DNA of 64,000 nucleotides from Kocuria sp. TGY1127_2 (GCF_013394385.1 NZ_AP022834.1:1240001-1304000), one strand, 5' to 3'; positions 17,656 to 26,145 are shown, counted from the first letter of the stretch. The notes: generated by a model not told the origin, from the sequence alone. A program made the numbers and translations.

Positions 17656-17864
17656 CAGACGCGAACCGCCGTATAGCCGGCTTCCTCGACCGCGGCCAGG
17701 ACCTTCGCGTCGTCGACCTCGCCGGAGGCGGAGACGACGAGCTTGCCGGTCTGCGCGCTGACCTGGATATCGGTGACGCCAGAGATCTCGCTGACCTCCT
17801 CGCGGACCGACATCTCGCAGTGCCCGCAGGTCATGCCCGTCACCTGGTACTCGTTCGCAGTCAT
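17655..17864 (-). CDS. copZ: Copper chaperone CopZ
   Basis: The 69-residue single HMA domain has the metal loop GMTCGHC (residues 10-16) and the usual beta-alpha-beta-beta-alpha-beta length. It binds Cu(I) in the cytoplasm and passes it to CopA, or to CsoR as a sensor. It is the first gene of the unit running left to the YHS gene. CsoR-type palindromes lie 20-75 bases upstream. Its stop overlaps the next start. Confidence 0.93.
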   Translation of the reverse strand: MTANEYQVTGMTCGHCEMSVREEVSEISGVTDIQVSAQTGKLVVSASGEVDDAKVLAAVEEAGYTAVRV

Positions 17865-17884
17865 CGCATAACCTCCTCAATTTG

Positions 17885-17937
17885 GGTACCCCCGGTGGGT
17901 ACCTGTGTGAGTGCAACCGTATACCCCTGACGGGTAT
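17885..17937 (-). promoter_or_regulatory. Two CsoR-type boxes upstream of copZ
   Basis: Box 1 is GGTACCC-CCGGT-GGGTACC (17885-17903), a perfect 7-5-7 palindrome. Box 2 is ATACCC-CTGAC-GGGTAT (17921-17937), a perfect 6-5-6 palindrome. Both have the GGGTA/TACCC core of CsoR sites. Binding by the CsoR at 10637 is inferred. Confidence 0.7.
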
Positions 17938-17989
17938 TCCCGCAAGGGGATGCGGACTCGCCGCTGAATGATCCCCACGTGTCGAGGGG

Positions 17990-18008
17990 ATACACCACCG
18001 GGGTATGC
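17990..18008 (+). promoter_or_regulatory. CsoR-type box and -10 for the DUF6153 gene
   Basis: ATACACCACCGGGGTAT (17990-18006) has the ATAC-N-CC and GGNGTAT halves of a CsoR site. It overlaps a -10-like TATGCT (18003-18008). The GTG start is at 18016, close to the expected transcript start, so a leaderless copper-induced mRNA is likely. Confidence 0.55.
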
Positions 18009-18015
18009 TGGGGCT

Positions 18016-18453
18016 GTGGAGACCGCGACCGATGAACCCTGCCGCAGCCGGCACTGGCTGCAGCTGATCATTCTTACGGCGCTGCTGATCACGGGTCTCC
18101 TCGGCATGCACGCGCTGGTCGGCGGACCGGCAGCGGCGACGACCCCCATGGCGTCGCCGGCTCACGCGTCCTCGCAGTCGCCCGGCATGACGGGCATGAC
18201 GTCTATCGCCTCCATGTCGAGCGCGACCGGAGCACAGGGTCCGGTGCACGGCTCCGGAGGCTGCGCAGACGCCATGAACAGCGGCGACTCCACCTGTGTC
18301 TCCGCGCCTACGACCCAGAGCATTCCGGCCCTCCCCGTTCCGTCCGTCGCAGCTGTGCCCACACTCGTCTCTGCGCCCATGCCGTCGTCGCCGTCCGAGA
18401 CGCCCCGCCGGTTCGCGCTGACGCATCTGGAGCTGTCGATCTACCGAACGTGA
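18016..18453 (+). CDS. DUF6153-like small membrane protein
   Basis: The 145-residue protein has a short basic start, one membrane segment (LQLIILTALLITGLLGMHALV, about 16-36) and a Ser/Met/Pro-rich outer part with two cysteines (GGCADAM, DSTCVS). Small proteins of this type are annotated DUF6153 in actinobacteria and sit beside copper oxidases. Function is unknown. I chose GTG 18016; 16 upstream in-frame codons would cover the CsoR box. It is divergent from copZ and precedes the multicopper oxidase by about 200 bases. Confidence 0.6.
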   Translation: METATDEPCRSRHWLQLIILTALLITGLLGMHALVGGPAAATTPMASPAHASSQSPGMTGMTSIASMSSATGAQGPVHGSGGCADAMNSGDSTCVSAPTTQSIPALPVPSVAAVPTLVSAPMPSSPSETPRRFALTHLELSIYRT

Positions 18454-18659
18454 GCACTGAGGAGCGCCGATGCGGCGCTCCTCAGTCAGCCACCTCGGCG
18501 GGTCCACGACCCTGCCGTGCCTGCCACGACACCGTGTCCCAAAACGCTGGCCCATCTTCCGGGCCCAGGCGGCTCTGTGCCTCCGATCACCCGTGTTCGT
18601 CGAGCGCGCGGGCGCGATGTCGTGGTCCCGTTCACCATCGACACAGAAGGACATCACCC

Positions 18660-20168
18660 ATGCATTCCACCCTGAATCGTCGACAGTTCCTGTCTGTCGG
18701 CGCATTGACGCTGACTGCCGCCGGCTTCGCCGGATGCAGCACCACTGCCACTAAGACAACCTCGTTCATTGGGTCCAGCAGCACCGCAGTCACTTCCGCG
18801 GAGGCGAAGCGCCGCCGCACCGGAACGATCGTGCGGCGTGCGCTGACCGCCGAGCCGGTCACCCTGGACCTCGGAGGGAAGACCGCCAAGACCTGGGCCT
18901 ATCGGGGAGCGTCGGCGACCAAGCCGCTGCGCGGCAACGTCGGTGACTCCCTGAAGGTCGACTTCACCAACGACCTGCCCGATCCGACCAGCGTCCACTG
19001 GCACGGGCTGGCGCTGCGCAACGACATGGACGGAGTGCCGAGCCTCACCCAGGAGCCCATCGAGCCCGGTGGGTCGTTCGACTACGAGTTCACGCTGCCC
19101 GAGCCGGGCACGTTCTGGTTCCACCCGCATGTCGGCGTGCAGCTCGACCGCGGCCTGTATGCGCCGCTGATCATCGACGATCCGCACGAGAAGGGCGACT
19201 ACGACCAGGAATGGGTGATCGTTCTTGATGACTGGCTGGACGGCGTCACCGCGACGCCCGACGAGGTCCTCGCCGAGCTCGAGAAGGGGATGATGGACCA
19301 CGGCGGCATGGACATGGGGCCGATGCGGATGGGCAACACCCTGATGGGCGCGACCTCGCCGCTACTCGGCGGCGACGCCGGCGACGTCTACTACCCCCTC
19401 TACCTGATCAACGGCACGCCTGCGAACGACCCCCAGACCTTCACCGCCAAGCCCGGGGAGCGGATCAGGCTGAGGATCATCAACGCCGGCGGCGACACCG
19501 CCTTCCGCTTCGGGGTCGGCGAGCACCCGCTGACGATCACCCACACCGACGGATTCCCCGTCGAGGCCTTCGAGGCCGAGAGCGTCGTGCTCGGCATGGG
19601 GGAGCGCTACGACGCGATCATCACCGCCGGCGACGGCGCGTTCGCGGTCGTCGCCGAGGCCCTGGGGAAGCAGGACCAGGCCCTCGCCGTCCTGCGCACC
19701 GCATCGGGCAGCGCACCCGCGAAGGACACGACGCTGCCGCAGACGAAAAATCCCGCCACAGCGGCCGACCTCAGGGCAGCCGGCGAGGTCGCACTTCCCA
19801 AGCGCGGCGTCGACCGCACGCTCACCCTCGAGCTGACCGGAAGCATGGAAAAGTACGACTGGGCGATCAACGGCAAGCGCATGAACATGGACCAACCGAT
19901 GCGCGACGCCCTCGGCATCGCCGACGGGGAGCGGGTCGCCCTCGAGTTCAAGAACTCGACGACGATGTGGCACCCGATGCACCTGCACGGGCACACCTAC
20001 CAGCTTCCCGGCGGCGGGCCGCGCAAGGACACCTCGATCGTCCTGCCCGGCACGACGCTGCGCGTCGAGTTCGACGCCGACAACCCCGGGCGGTGGCTCA
20101 CCCACTGCCACAACGTCTACCACGGGGAAGCCGGGATGATGACGACGATCGCCTACCAGGAGAACTGA
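18660..20168 (+). CDS. Multicopper oxidase (periplasmic/secreted)
   Basis: The 502-residue oxidase probably turns Cu(I) to the less toxic Cu(II) outside the membrane. The start NRRQFLSVGALTLTAAGFAGC carries a twin-arginine-like motif and a lipobox cysteine (C26). All copper-ligand motifs are visible: HWHG, FHPHVG, HPMHLHGH and HCHNVYHGEAGMM, giving the trinuclear centre and the type-1 site with an axial methionine. Met-rich strings (MMDHGGMDMGPMRMGN) resemble the Met loops of CueO-like enzymes. AGAAGGA precedes ATG. It ends at a strong terminator. Confidence 0.92.
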   Translation: MHSTLNRRQFLSVGALTLTAAGFAGCSTTATKTTSFIGSSSTAVTSAEAKRRRTGTIVRRALTAEPVTLDLGGKTAKTWAYRGASATKPLRGNVGDSLKVDFTNDLPDPTSVHWHGLALRNDMDGVPSLTQEPIEPGGSFDYEFTLPEPGTFWFHPHVGVQLDRGLYAPLIIDDPHEKGDYDQEWVIVLDDWLDGVTATPDEVLAELEKGMMDHGGMDMGPMRMGNTLMGATSPLLGGDAGDVYYPLYLINGTPANDPQTFTAKPGERIRLRIINAGGDTAFRFGVGEHPLTITHTDGFPVEAFEAESVVLGMGERYDAIITAGDGAFAVVAEALGKQDQALAVLRTASGSAPAKDTTLPQTKNPATAADLRAAGEVALPKRGVDRTLTLELTGSMEKYDWAINGKRMNMDQPMRDALGIADGERVALEFKNSTTMWHPMHLHGHTYQLPGGGPRKDTSIVLPGTTLRVEFDADNPGRWLTHCHNVYHGEAGMMTTIAYQEN

Positions 20169-20174
20169 CGCATC

Positions 20175-20206
20175 AGGGCCGCGCACCTTACCGGGTGCGC
20201 GGCCCT
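20175..20206 (+). terminator. Terminator after the multicopper oxidase
   Basis: A perfect 13-base stem (20175-20187 with 20194-20206, AGGGCCGCGCACC) has a six-base loop and lies 7 bases after the stop. The T-tract is weak. Confidence 0.75.
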
Positions 20207-20437
20207 GCGCCTCAATTGCGCGGACATGGCGTCTTCGTGACCCGGGGGAGACGGTCCGATGCCCCCGACGCGGCGCATCGGAACAGACAGTGCAGCACAC
20301 GCCGCAACGTCGGTGAGTGTCGGACAGTGTCGATGGTGGTTCTGAGCGTGGTCATCGGGACTCCTTCGGCGTGTTTCGGCGGCCTCGTCGCGGGACGGGT
20401 CAGCCGCCGTCTCGGTGTACCTGCGGCGGGTGTCGGC

Positions 20438-20477
20438 GTTCGTGTCCGGCGGACTCATCCGTCCGCCGGACACGAAC
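20438..20477 (-). terminator. Terminator after the MFS gene
   Basis: A perfect 17-base stem (GTTCGTGTCCGGCGGAC at 20438-20454 and its complement at 20461-20477) has a 6-base loop, 14 bases past the MFS stop. The 20207-20437 stretch shows no gene. Confidence 0.75.
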
Positions 20478-20490
20478 GGTCGAGGATGCG

Positions 20491-22056
20491 TCACGACTCC
20501 TGAGCGGGCTCCTTCTCGGCGTCGACGTGAGCCTGCCCGGTGGGGCGGATGTGCCGCAGACCGATCGCGGCGATGAGCGCGGCAAGGGCGGCGATGATCG
20601 CGGAGGTGATCCCAGCGGCGTTCAGTCCGCTGGTGAACGCCTGCTGGGCCGCGGTCGTCAGTGCCTCTCCGACGTCGCCCGGCAGCTGTCCGGCGGCGGC
20701 GATGGCCCCGTCGATCCCGGTCTCGGCCGCGGCCGCCGCCTCCGGTGGCAGCCCATCGGGCAAGGAGTCGCTGATCTGGCTGCGATAGGCGGCGATCCCG
20801 ATGCTGCCGATGACCGCGACACCGAGTGAGATGCCCAGGTCGTTGACGGTCGTCGCGAGCCCGGAGGCACCGCCGGCCTTCTCCGGCGGGACCGAGCTCA
20901 CCACCAGGTCCGTGGTCAGCGCCATGGAGGGCGCGACCCCGGGGTAGGTGACGACGAAGCTCGCGATCACCAGCGCGAGACCGGTGACGGCGTCGAGCTG
21001 GGTGAACAGGATGTAGCCGACGACCTGGGTGAGCAGGCCCACGGCGATCACGTTGCCCGGCCGGAACCTCCGGGCGAGCATCGGCGAGAGGGTCGAGACG
21101 ACGATGAGAACTGCCGCGGCAGGCAAAATCGACAGTCCGGCCTGCATAGGCGAGAGCCCTTGCACCTGCTGCAGGTACTGGGTGAACAGCGAATACACCC
21201 CACCCAGCGCCGCGGCCGAAAGAAGGAACACCGCGAGTGCTCCGCTGACGGTGCGGTTGGCAAACAGCCGGACGTCGAGCAGGGGCTGGGTCGCGCGCAG
21301 CTGCCGGATCACGAACCACAGCCCGACCAGTACTCCGGCGATCAGCAGGCCGATCGACGGGCCGGCCGGCTCCTGGGTGGCGAAGCGCTTGACGCCGTAG
21401 ATGATGGCCAGCAGCGAAGCGACCAGGAGCAATGCGCTGAGCAGATCGATCTTCGCGGTCGGATCCTTGTGCTCAGGCAGCAGCAGCGGCGCGCCGATGG
21501 CCACCAGCGCCATCACGGGCACCGCGACCAGGAACGTCGCCTGCCAGCCGAAGACCTCGAGCAGCAGGCCGGACAGCAGTGGTCCGAGGGCGACACCGGC
21601 GAAGATCCCGCCGGCCCAGACGCCGATCGCGACGCCTCGCGCCTTCGGGTCGGCGAAGAGCACGAAGATCAGCCCCAGCGTGGACGGGAGCATCATGGCT
21701 CCTCCCACGCCGAGGATGGCGCGCCAGGCGATCATCAGCTCGGGACTGGTCGTCAACGCCGCAGCGATGGACACGATTCCGAACAGGACCGCGCCGATCA
21801 CCATAAGCAGACGCTTGCCGATCCGGTCGCCGAGGACGCCCATCGCGACGAGGAATCCGGCCATGACGAACCCGTAGATGTCGAGAATCCACAGCAGCTG
21901 TGCGCTAGTCGGGTTCAGATCAGCAGCCATGTTCGGGGCCGCCAGGAACAAGATCGTCAGCATCATGAACAGCAGGGTCGACGGGATCACGAGGACCGCG
22001 AGCCCCCACCACTGCTTCGCCCCGGTCCGGGGTGCAGGTGCATTCGTCTCAGACAT
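20491..22056 (-). CDS. MFS drug efflux permease, DHA2 (EmrB/QacA) type
   Basis: The 521-residue integral membrane protein has about fourteen segments. It has the first-loop motif GVLGDRIGKRLLMVIG and the export-family stretch WAGGIFAGVALGPLLSGLLLE (motif C, a G-rich helix typical of drug:H+ antiporters). Substrate is unknown; quaternary amines, dyes or antibiotics are usual for the family. AGGAGG lies before ATG 22056. The divergent TetR gene, with a palindrome between them, is the likely repressor. Confidence 0.9.
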   Translation of the reverse strand: MSETNAPAPRTGAKQWWGLAVLVIPSTLLFMMLTILFLAAPNMAADLNPTSAQLLWILDIYGFVMAGFLVAMGVLGDRIGKRLLMVIGAVLFGIVSIAAALTTSPELMIAWRAILGVGGAMMLPSTLGLIFVLFADPKARGVAIGVWAGGIFAGVALGPLLSGLLLEVFGWQATFLVAVPVMALVAIGAPLLLPEHKDPTAKIDLLSALLLVASLLAIIYGVKRFATQEPAGPSIGLLIAGVLVGLWFVIRQLRATQPLLDVRLFANRTVSGALAVFLLSAAALGGVYSLFTQYLQQVQGLSPMQAGLSILPAAAVLIVVSTLSPMLARRFRPGNVIAVGLLTQVVGYILFTQLDAVTGLALVIASFVVTYPGVAPSMALTTDLVVSSVPPEKAGGASGLATTVNDLGISLGVAVIGSIGIAAYRSQISDSLPDGLPPEAAAAAETGIDGAIAAAGQLPGDVGEALTTAAQQAFTSGLNAAGITSAIIAALAALIAAIGLRHIRPTGQAHVDAEKEPAQES

Positions 22057-22185
22057 GGCGCACCTCCTTGTTCTGCGTCGTCGTTCTCATGGCTCCATTG
22101 GTCCTTTCGTTCTCGACAGGGTTGTCACGGGCCGGGAGGCCCTCAGCCGAAGTCAAGCATCGGTGTACGACTTCTAACCGCTATA

Positions 22186-22213
22186 CTAGCTCGTATATTC
22201 CCGTACGAGTTAG
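22186..22213. promoter_or_regulatory. TetR-type palindromic operator
   Basis: CTAGCTCGTA (22186-22195) and TACGAGTTAG (22204-22213) form 10-base arms with one mismatch around an 8-base centre. The site covers -10-like TATACT/TATATT elements between the MFS and TetR starts, so it would repress both. Confidence 0.65.
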
Positions 22214-22221
22214 AGGTGGGT

Positions 22222-22854
22222 ATGCCGAACGGAAAGGGCGCGGCCGGCGCTGGTGAACAGAAGCCGGTGCGGCGAGGAAAGACGGCCAACCAGAGGGCAG
22301 ACGCCCAGCGCAATCGGGCGAAGATCCTCGCGGCGACGCCGGATGCGCTCAGGAAGGACCCTGATGCCTCCGTCGCCGGCATCGCCGCCGAGGCGGGGGT
22401 CGGTCGGATGACCCTCTATGGGCATTTCAAGACGCGTGCCGAGCTCATCGACGCGACCCTCGCCGACAGCCTGGAACGAGCCGAGGCCGTCCTGGCCGAC
22501 GTGCCTCTCGACGGTGATCCGGGCCAGGCGTTCGAGGCCCTGATCGCCCCGAGCTGGATGCTCCTGGAGCACATTCGCGCCGTGCTCGTGGTGGCTCAGC
22601 GCGAGCTGCAGCCGGCCCGCATCCGCGAGATGCACGAGAAGGCCGAAGCCCGGATGCGGGGCCTTCTCGAGCGCGGCCAGCGCGAGGGCGTCTTCCGTGC
22701 GGATCTGCCTGTCGACTGGCTCCTCGCGGTCACTCACCTGACCATGAACGCCGCAGCCGAGGAAGTCACCGCCGGCCGGCTCGACAGAGATGACGCTGCC
22801 CGCGTCATCGTCGTCACCCTGCACTCTGCCTTCGCCGCCAACGATCACAACTGA
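22222..22854 (+). CDS. TetR-family repressor
   Basis: The 210-residue regulator has a Lys/Arg-rich start, then RAKILAATPDALRKDPDASVAGIAAEAGVGRMTLYGHFKTRAELIDA, the TetR helix-turn-helix (about 33-78). The C-terminal ligand domain is variable. GAGGTGG precedes the ATG at 22222; a very long upstream open frame is antisense to the MFS gene and rejected. It probably binds the palindrome at 22186-22213 and lets go when the efflux substrate is present. Confidence 0.9.
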   Translation: MPNGKGAAGAGEQKPVRRGKTANQRADAQRNRAKILAATPDALRKDPDASVAGIAAEAGVGRMTLYGHFKTRAELIDATLADSLERAEAVLADVPLDGDPGQAFEALIAPSWMLLEHIRAVLVVAQRELQPARIREMHEKAEARMRGLLERGQREGVFRADLPVDWLLAVTHLTMNAAAEEVTAGRLDRDDAARVIVVTLHSAFAANDHN

Positions 22855-22967
22855 CCCGCCGAATCGCCGGCCAGGGCAATTCGTCGTCCTCGCGAGCCGA
22901 ACGTGGGGCGGCCGGTGGCGTCTCGTGGGGCACTCATCGATGCGCACTTACGTTCGAGTATGCAATA

Positions 22968-22987
22968 ATCTGCGTATGGACGCAGAT
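22968..22987 (+). promoter_or_regulatory. Inverted repeat over the arsR/CDF start
   Basis: ATCTGCGT (22968-22975) and ACGCAGAT (22980-22987) form a perfect 8-4-8 repeat whose centre holds the start codon ATGG. A -10-like TAATCT (22966-22971) overlaps the left arm, so the mRNA is probably leaderless. This is a likely autorepression site for the ArsR-type protein. Confidence 0.5.
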
Positions 22988-23347
22988 AAGCAGATATGCG
23001 GGCTCGACCCCGACAGTCAGTACGTGGAACTTGCCGTCGAGGTGTTCGGGCTCCTCGCCGACGCGACCCGAGTCCGGATCGTCCTCGCGCTGCGTCGCAG
23101 CGACGAGCTGTCGGTGAACCACCTCGCCGAGAGCGTGGGCAAGTCGCCGGCCGCGGTGTCGCAGCACCTGGCGAAGCTGCGGATGGCCCGGATCGTGTCG
23201 ACCCGGCAGGAGGGGCAGCGGGTGTTCTATCGGCTGGAGAACGAGCACGCCTCCCAGCTGGTGTCCGACGCGATCTTCCAGGCCGAGCACTCTGTCGCCA
23301 ATGGGCAGGTCCCGGCACACCACCACGAGGAACGAGCAGAAGCATGA
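22976..23347 (+). CDS. ArsR/SmtB-type metal sensor (Zn/Cd/Ni class)
   Basis: The 123-residue winged helix has VFGLLADATRVRIVLALRRSDELSVNHLAE, the recognition helix SPAAVSQHLAKLRMARIV, and a wing GQRVFYRLENEHA. The C-terminal helix (SDAIFQAEHSV) and a HHHEE tail carry Asp/His ligands like the alpha-5 sites of SmtB or CzrA; the recognition helix has no cysteine pair. So the ligand is more likely zinc, cobalt or nickel than arsenite. ATG 22976 was chosen over upstream frames that overlap the TetR end. It overlaps the CDF gene by 4 bases. Confidence 0.85.
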   Translation: MDADKQICGLDPDSQYVELAVEVFGLLADATRVRIVLALRRSDELSVNHLAESVGKSPAAVSQHLAKLRMARIVSTRQEGQRVFYRLENEHASQLVSDAIFQAEHSVANGQVPAHHHEERAEA

Positions 23348-24438
23348 CGGAGCACAGCCACGCCCATCCGCACGCTGACCACGAGCAGGAGAGCGGAGCG
23401 TCCGCGCACGATCACGCGGATCGTGATCACGGCCAGGACCACGGGCATACGCACGGTCATGGCCATTCCCATGACCACGGCGAGCACGGTCACTCCCACC
23501 CGACGGGGTTCAAGGGCTTCCTGTACGGGATCTTCGTCCCGCACTCCCACGACGCCGCCGACTCGATCGACGACGCGATGGAAGCCCACTCCGAGGGAAT
23601 CCGCGCGCTGAAGATCAGCCTGGTGCTCATGCTGGCAACGACCGTGCTGCAGGCCGCCGTCGTCGCGTTCTCCGGATCGGTAGCGCTGCTGGCCGACACG
23701 ATCCACAACCTCTCCGACGCCCTGACCGCGGTGCCGCTGTGGATCGCGTTCGTGCTGTCCCGTCGGGTCGCCACGCGGAAGTACACCTACGGCTTCAACC
23801 GGGCCGAGGACCTCGCCGGGCTGTTCATCGTCCTGATGATCGCCCTGTCGGCAGTCATCGCCGCTTGGGAGGCGATCGACCGCATGCTCAACCCCAGGCC
23901 CATGGAGAACATCGGCTGGGTGATCGCCGCCGGCATCATCGGCTTCCTCGGCAACGAGGCGGTCGCGGTCTACCGCATCCGCGTGGGCAGGAAGATCGGC
24001 TCGGCCGCCCTGGTCGCAGACGGCATCCACGCCCGCACCGACGGATTCACCTCTCTGGCCGTCGTGGCCGGCGGGATCGGCGTGCTGCTCGGCTTCCCGC
24101 TCGCCGACCCGATCGTAGGCCTGCTGATCTCGGCCATGATCGCGGTGCTGCTGGTCGGTACCGTGCGCTCGGTCGGCCGACGGCTGATGGATGGCGTCGA
24201 GCCGGAGCTCGTCGACCGCGCCGAGCACGCCCTGGAGCATCTGGCCGAGGTCGAGTCGGTGGAACGGGTGCGGATGCGCTGGGTCGGGCACAGGCTCCAT
24301 GGCGACGCGCTCGTCCGCACCTCCGCGACGAGCCTCTCCGACGCCGACCGGCTGGCCGCGGAGGCGGAGAGTTCGGTGAAGCAGCACATGCCGAATGTGG
24401 ATGAGATGTCTGTCCGAGTGGCCCCGGTCTGGCGGTGA
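23344..24438 (+). CDS. CDF-family divalent metal efflux protein (CzcD-like)
   Basis: The 364-residue cation diffusion facilitator has a His/Asp-rich start (HSHAHPHADHE, then HGHSHDHGEHGHSHP, residues 4-52), six membrane segments and the two metal motifs ADTIHNLSDAL and ADGIHARTDGF (HxxxD in helices 2 and 5). The cytoplasmic C-terminal domain follows. It exchanges Zn2+, Cd2+ or Co2+ for protons. ATG 23344 overlaps the ArsR stop (ATGA), so it is co-translated with its sensor. It is the last intact gene of the island. Confidence 0.92.
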   Translation: MTEHSHAHPHADHEQESGASAHDHADRDHGQDHGHTHGHGHSHDHGEHGHSHPTGFKGFLYGIFVPHSHDAADSIDDAMEAHSEGIRALKISLVLMLATTVLQAAVVAFSGSVALLADTIHNLSDALTAVPLWIAFVLSRRVATRKYTYGFNRAEDLAGLFIVLMIALSAVIAAWEAIDRMLNPRPMENIGWVIAAGIIGFLGNEAVAVYRIRVGRKIGSAALVADGIHARTDGFTSLAVVAGGIGVLLGFPLADPIVGLLISAMIAVLLVGTVRSVGRRLMDGVEPELVDRAEHALEHLAEVESVERVRMRWVGHRLHGDALVRTSATSLSDADRLAAEAESSVKQHMPNVDEMSVRVAPVWR

Positions 24439-24748
24439 CTGGATCCGTCATGCGGCTGGTCGTTTAGGAGCGGCTCGTATGCATCTCCTTCTCGAGACGA
24501 GACCGATGCCCCGCGATCATGCGAGGGCCGGTCTCAGAAAACTGTCCCGTTAGGGCGAGCGTCCAAGGCGGGCTACAGGAGGCGACGACCGGCAGGTGTT
24601 GAAGATCTGGAGGAGCGCCGACGCCCGAAGAGGAGTGGCTCGACGTCGCCGCCGCGGCCGAATGCCTCCATTGAAGCGCCCGGACCACCCCGGCGACTCA
24701 CCTCAGTATCATGGTCTTCAACGCGTCCTGCCCTGCTGGATTGGGAGT

Positions 24749-24797
24749 GCGAGTCGAGTGCCGATTCATTCGCGAGTCGACTGGCGACTCGACTCGC
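24749..24797. repeat. Cluster of GAGTCG inverted repeats at the island edge
   Basis: GCGAGTCGAG (24749-24758) pairs perfectly with CTCGACTCGC (24788-24797). An inner pair GAGTCG (24774-24779)/CGACTC (24785-24790) lies within. The cluster sits just before the mutM remnant. It may mark a recombination site or an old terminator. The 24439-24748 stretch shows no gene I can support. Confidence 0.5.
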
Positions 24798-24820
24798 TTG
24801 TGAGTGAACGTCACAAACTT

Positions 24821-24997
24821 GTCGAGTCGGGCTACTTCGAACGGGGTCTCAACGTGTACGGACGCGAGGGCAAACCTTGCCGACGGTGCGCGACCGAAGG
24901 GAGTGACACCCTGATAATCCGCGAGGCGTTCATGAACCGATCGTCCTACCGGTGCCCCACGTGCCAGCGGACCCCTCGAGGCTTCACCAGGGCGTGA
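24821..24997 (+). pseudogene. mutM: C-terminal zinc-finger remnant of formamidopyrimidine-DNA glycosylase
   Basis: These 58 codons read [17 protein letters not shown], then [22 protein letters not shown] and a stop. This is the conserved zinc finger and its leader from Fpg/MutM, a DNA repair enzyme that removes oxidised guanine. The four cysteines are present with 21 residues between the pairs, five more than in E. coli Fpg. The catalytic N-terminus (MPEL-) and the body are absent; the upstream codons in this frame look unrelated. In many actinobacteria mutM lies just before smc, so this is probably a gene cut by the island. A working copy elsewhere is not excluded. Confidence 0.8.
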
Positions 24998-25020
24998 CAA
25001 GCCGCCGACCCGCCCGAAGC

Positions 25021-26145
25021 TCAGACGAGCGGGCGCAAAGACGCCGTGTTCTCGCTATTACGGGGACGGTAATACCGACGCAGGCATTCCATGCCCTCGT
25101 CGATGGAGACTTCAGGCCGCCAGTCGAGTAACTCGTGGGTTTCGCGCTGGTCGAACCAGTGTGAGGTTGACAGCTGCTCCGCCAGGAAACGAGTCATGGG
25201 AGGTTCGTCGTGACCGGGGCGCTTCTGCCAAATTTTCTCCACGACTCCGCCGGCGAATTTGGCCAGGGACGCTGGCACCGTGCGATGCGGCGGTTGAACA
25301 CCTGCAGCCTCGCACATCATGGTCATGAGTTCACCGACAGTCCTCGGCTCGCCGTTGCTCACGACCAAGGGCTTGCCGTGAACCGACTTGAGTCGTTTGA
25401 AATCGCGGACAATAGCCTCAGCGGCGTTGTCGACGTAGGTCGAATCGATCAGGGCCGCACCTGCGTCCAGAAGGGGGATGCCGCCGCGGGCGGCACGTTC
25501 GATGACACGCTCCACGAGCTGCGTATCCCCGGGGCCCCAAACGAGGTGAGGGCGGACCACGCCGACGAAGAAGTCCTCGGCATCGTAGTCAAGGGCAAGC
25601 TTCTCAGCGTAAGCCTTGGATCGAGCGTAATTGCCGCGGGCATTCTCCGGATCGGCCGGTTCGTTGGCCTGGCCCATGAAGGCCGAGCCTGCGTGGGAGA
25701 CCGAAGGGGAGGAAATATAGACGAATTTGTGGATCCCCGCCGAGCGTGCTGCTTCCAGGAGAAGGCGTGTGCCCGTCACATTGGTCTCGACATATTCCTC
25801 CCAAGGGCCTGTTACCGAGACCTTGGCGGCGAGGTGAATCACGGCGTCGGCACCGTCCAAGGCACGGGCGACGTGGTCCGCGTTGGTGATGGACCCGCGG
25901 TGCTGGTCGAACCTCGTGAGGCCCTTTTCCTGCAGGGATTCACGTACGGCCGCCGCATCCCGGCGCTGAAAACACCGGACGGTGTAACCGCGTTCGATGA
26001 GCTTGATGGCCACGCGTGAGCCCAGTAGTCCGCTTGCACCCGTGACGACGACGGTTCGTTCCTTGGAAGCCCGCAACGAGCTGTCCGGCAGAATGTCCCG
26101 ACGGTATCGCGGGTTGGGCGCGTTCCAGCGTGCATTCTGGTTCAT
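25021..26145 (-). CDS. oleD: OleD, NADPH-dependent 2-alkyl-3-ketoacyl reductase
   Basis: The 374-residue protein is an extended short-chain dehydrogenase with the dinucleotide motif TGASGLLGS (about 35-43), the active-site Y-x3-K (NYARSKAYAEK) and a preceding serine stretch YISSPSVSH. In olefin synthesis it reduces the beta-keto acid made by OleA to a beta-hydroxy acid. I chose ATG 26145 because it overlaps the oleBC stop (ATGA) and has GAGG in front; 14 upstream codons are inside oleBC. It is the third gene of oleA-oleBC-oleD. Confidence 0.9.
   Translation of the reverse strand: MNQNARWNAPNPRYRRDILPDSSLRASKERTVVVTGASGLLGSRVAIKLIERGYTVRCFQRRDAAAVRESLQEKGLTRFDQHRGSITNADHVARALDGADAVIHLAAKVSVTGPWEEYVETNVTGTRLLLEAARSAGIHKFVYISSPSVSHAGSAFMGQANEPADPENARGNYARSKAYAEKLALDYDAEDFFVGVVRPHLVWGPGDTQLVERVIERAARGGIPLLDAGAALIDSTYVDNAAEAIVRDFKRLKSVHGKPLVVSNGEPRTVGELMTMMCEAAGVQPPHRTVPASLAKFAGGVVEKIWQKRPGHDEPPMTRFLAEQLSTSHWFDQRETHELLDWRPEVSIDEGMECLRRYYRPRNSENTASLRPLV

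Noticed and set aside
21160-22221. Long upstream extension of the TetR frame
   Set aside because: It is antisense to the MFS gene; the TetR fold, ribosome site and operator all point to ATG 22222.
24624-24674. A short peptide ([15 protein letters not shown], stop) like the start of an excisionase helix-turn-helix
   Set aside because: It is only 16 or so codons with no start codon in frame; chance in GC-rich DNA is likely.
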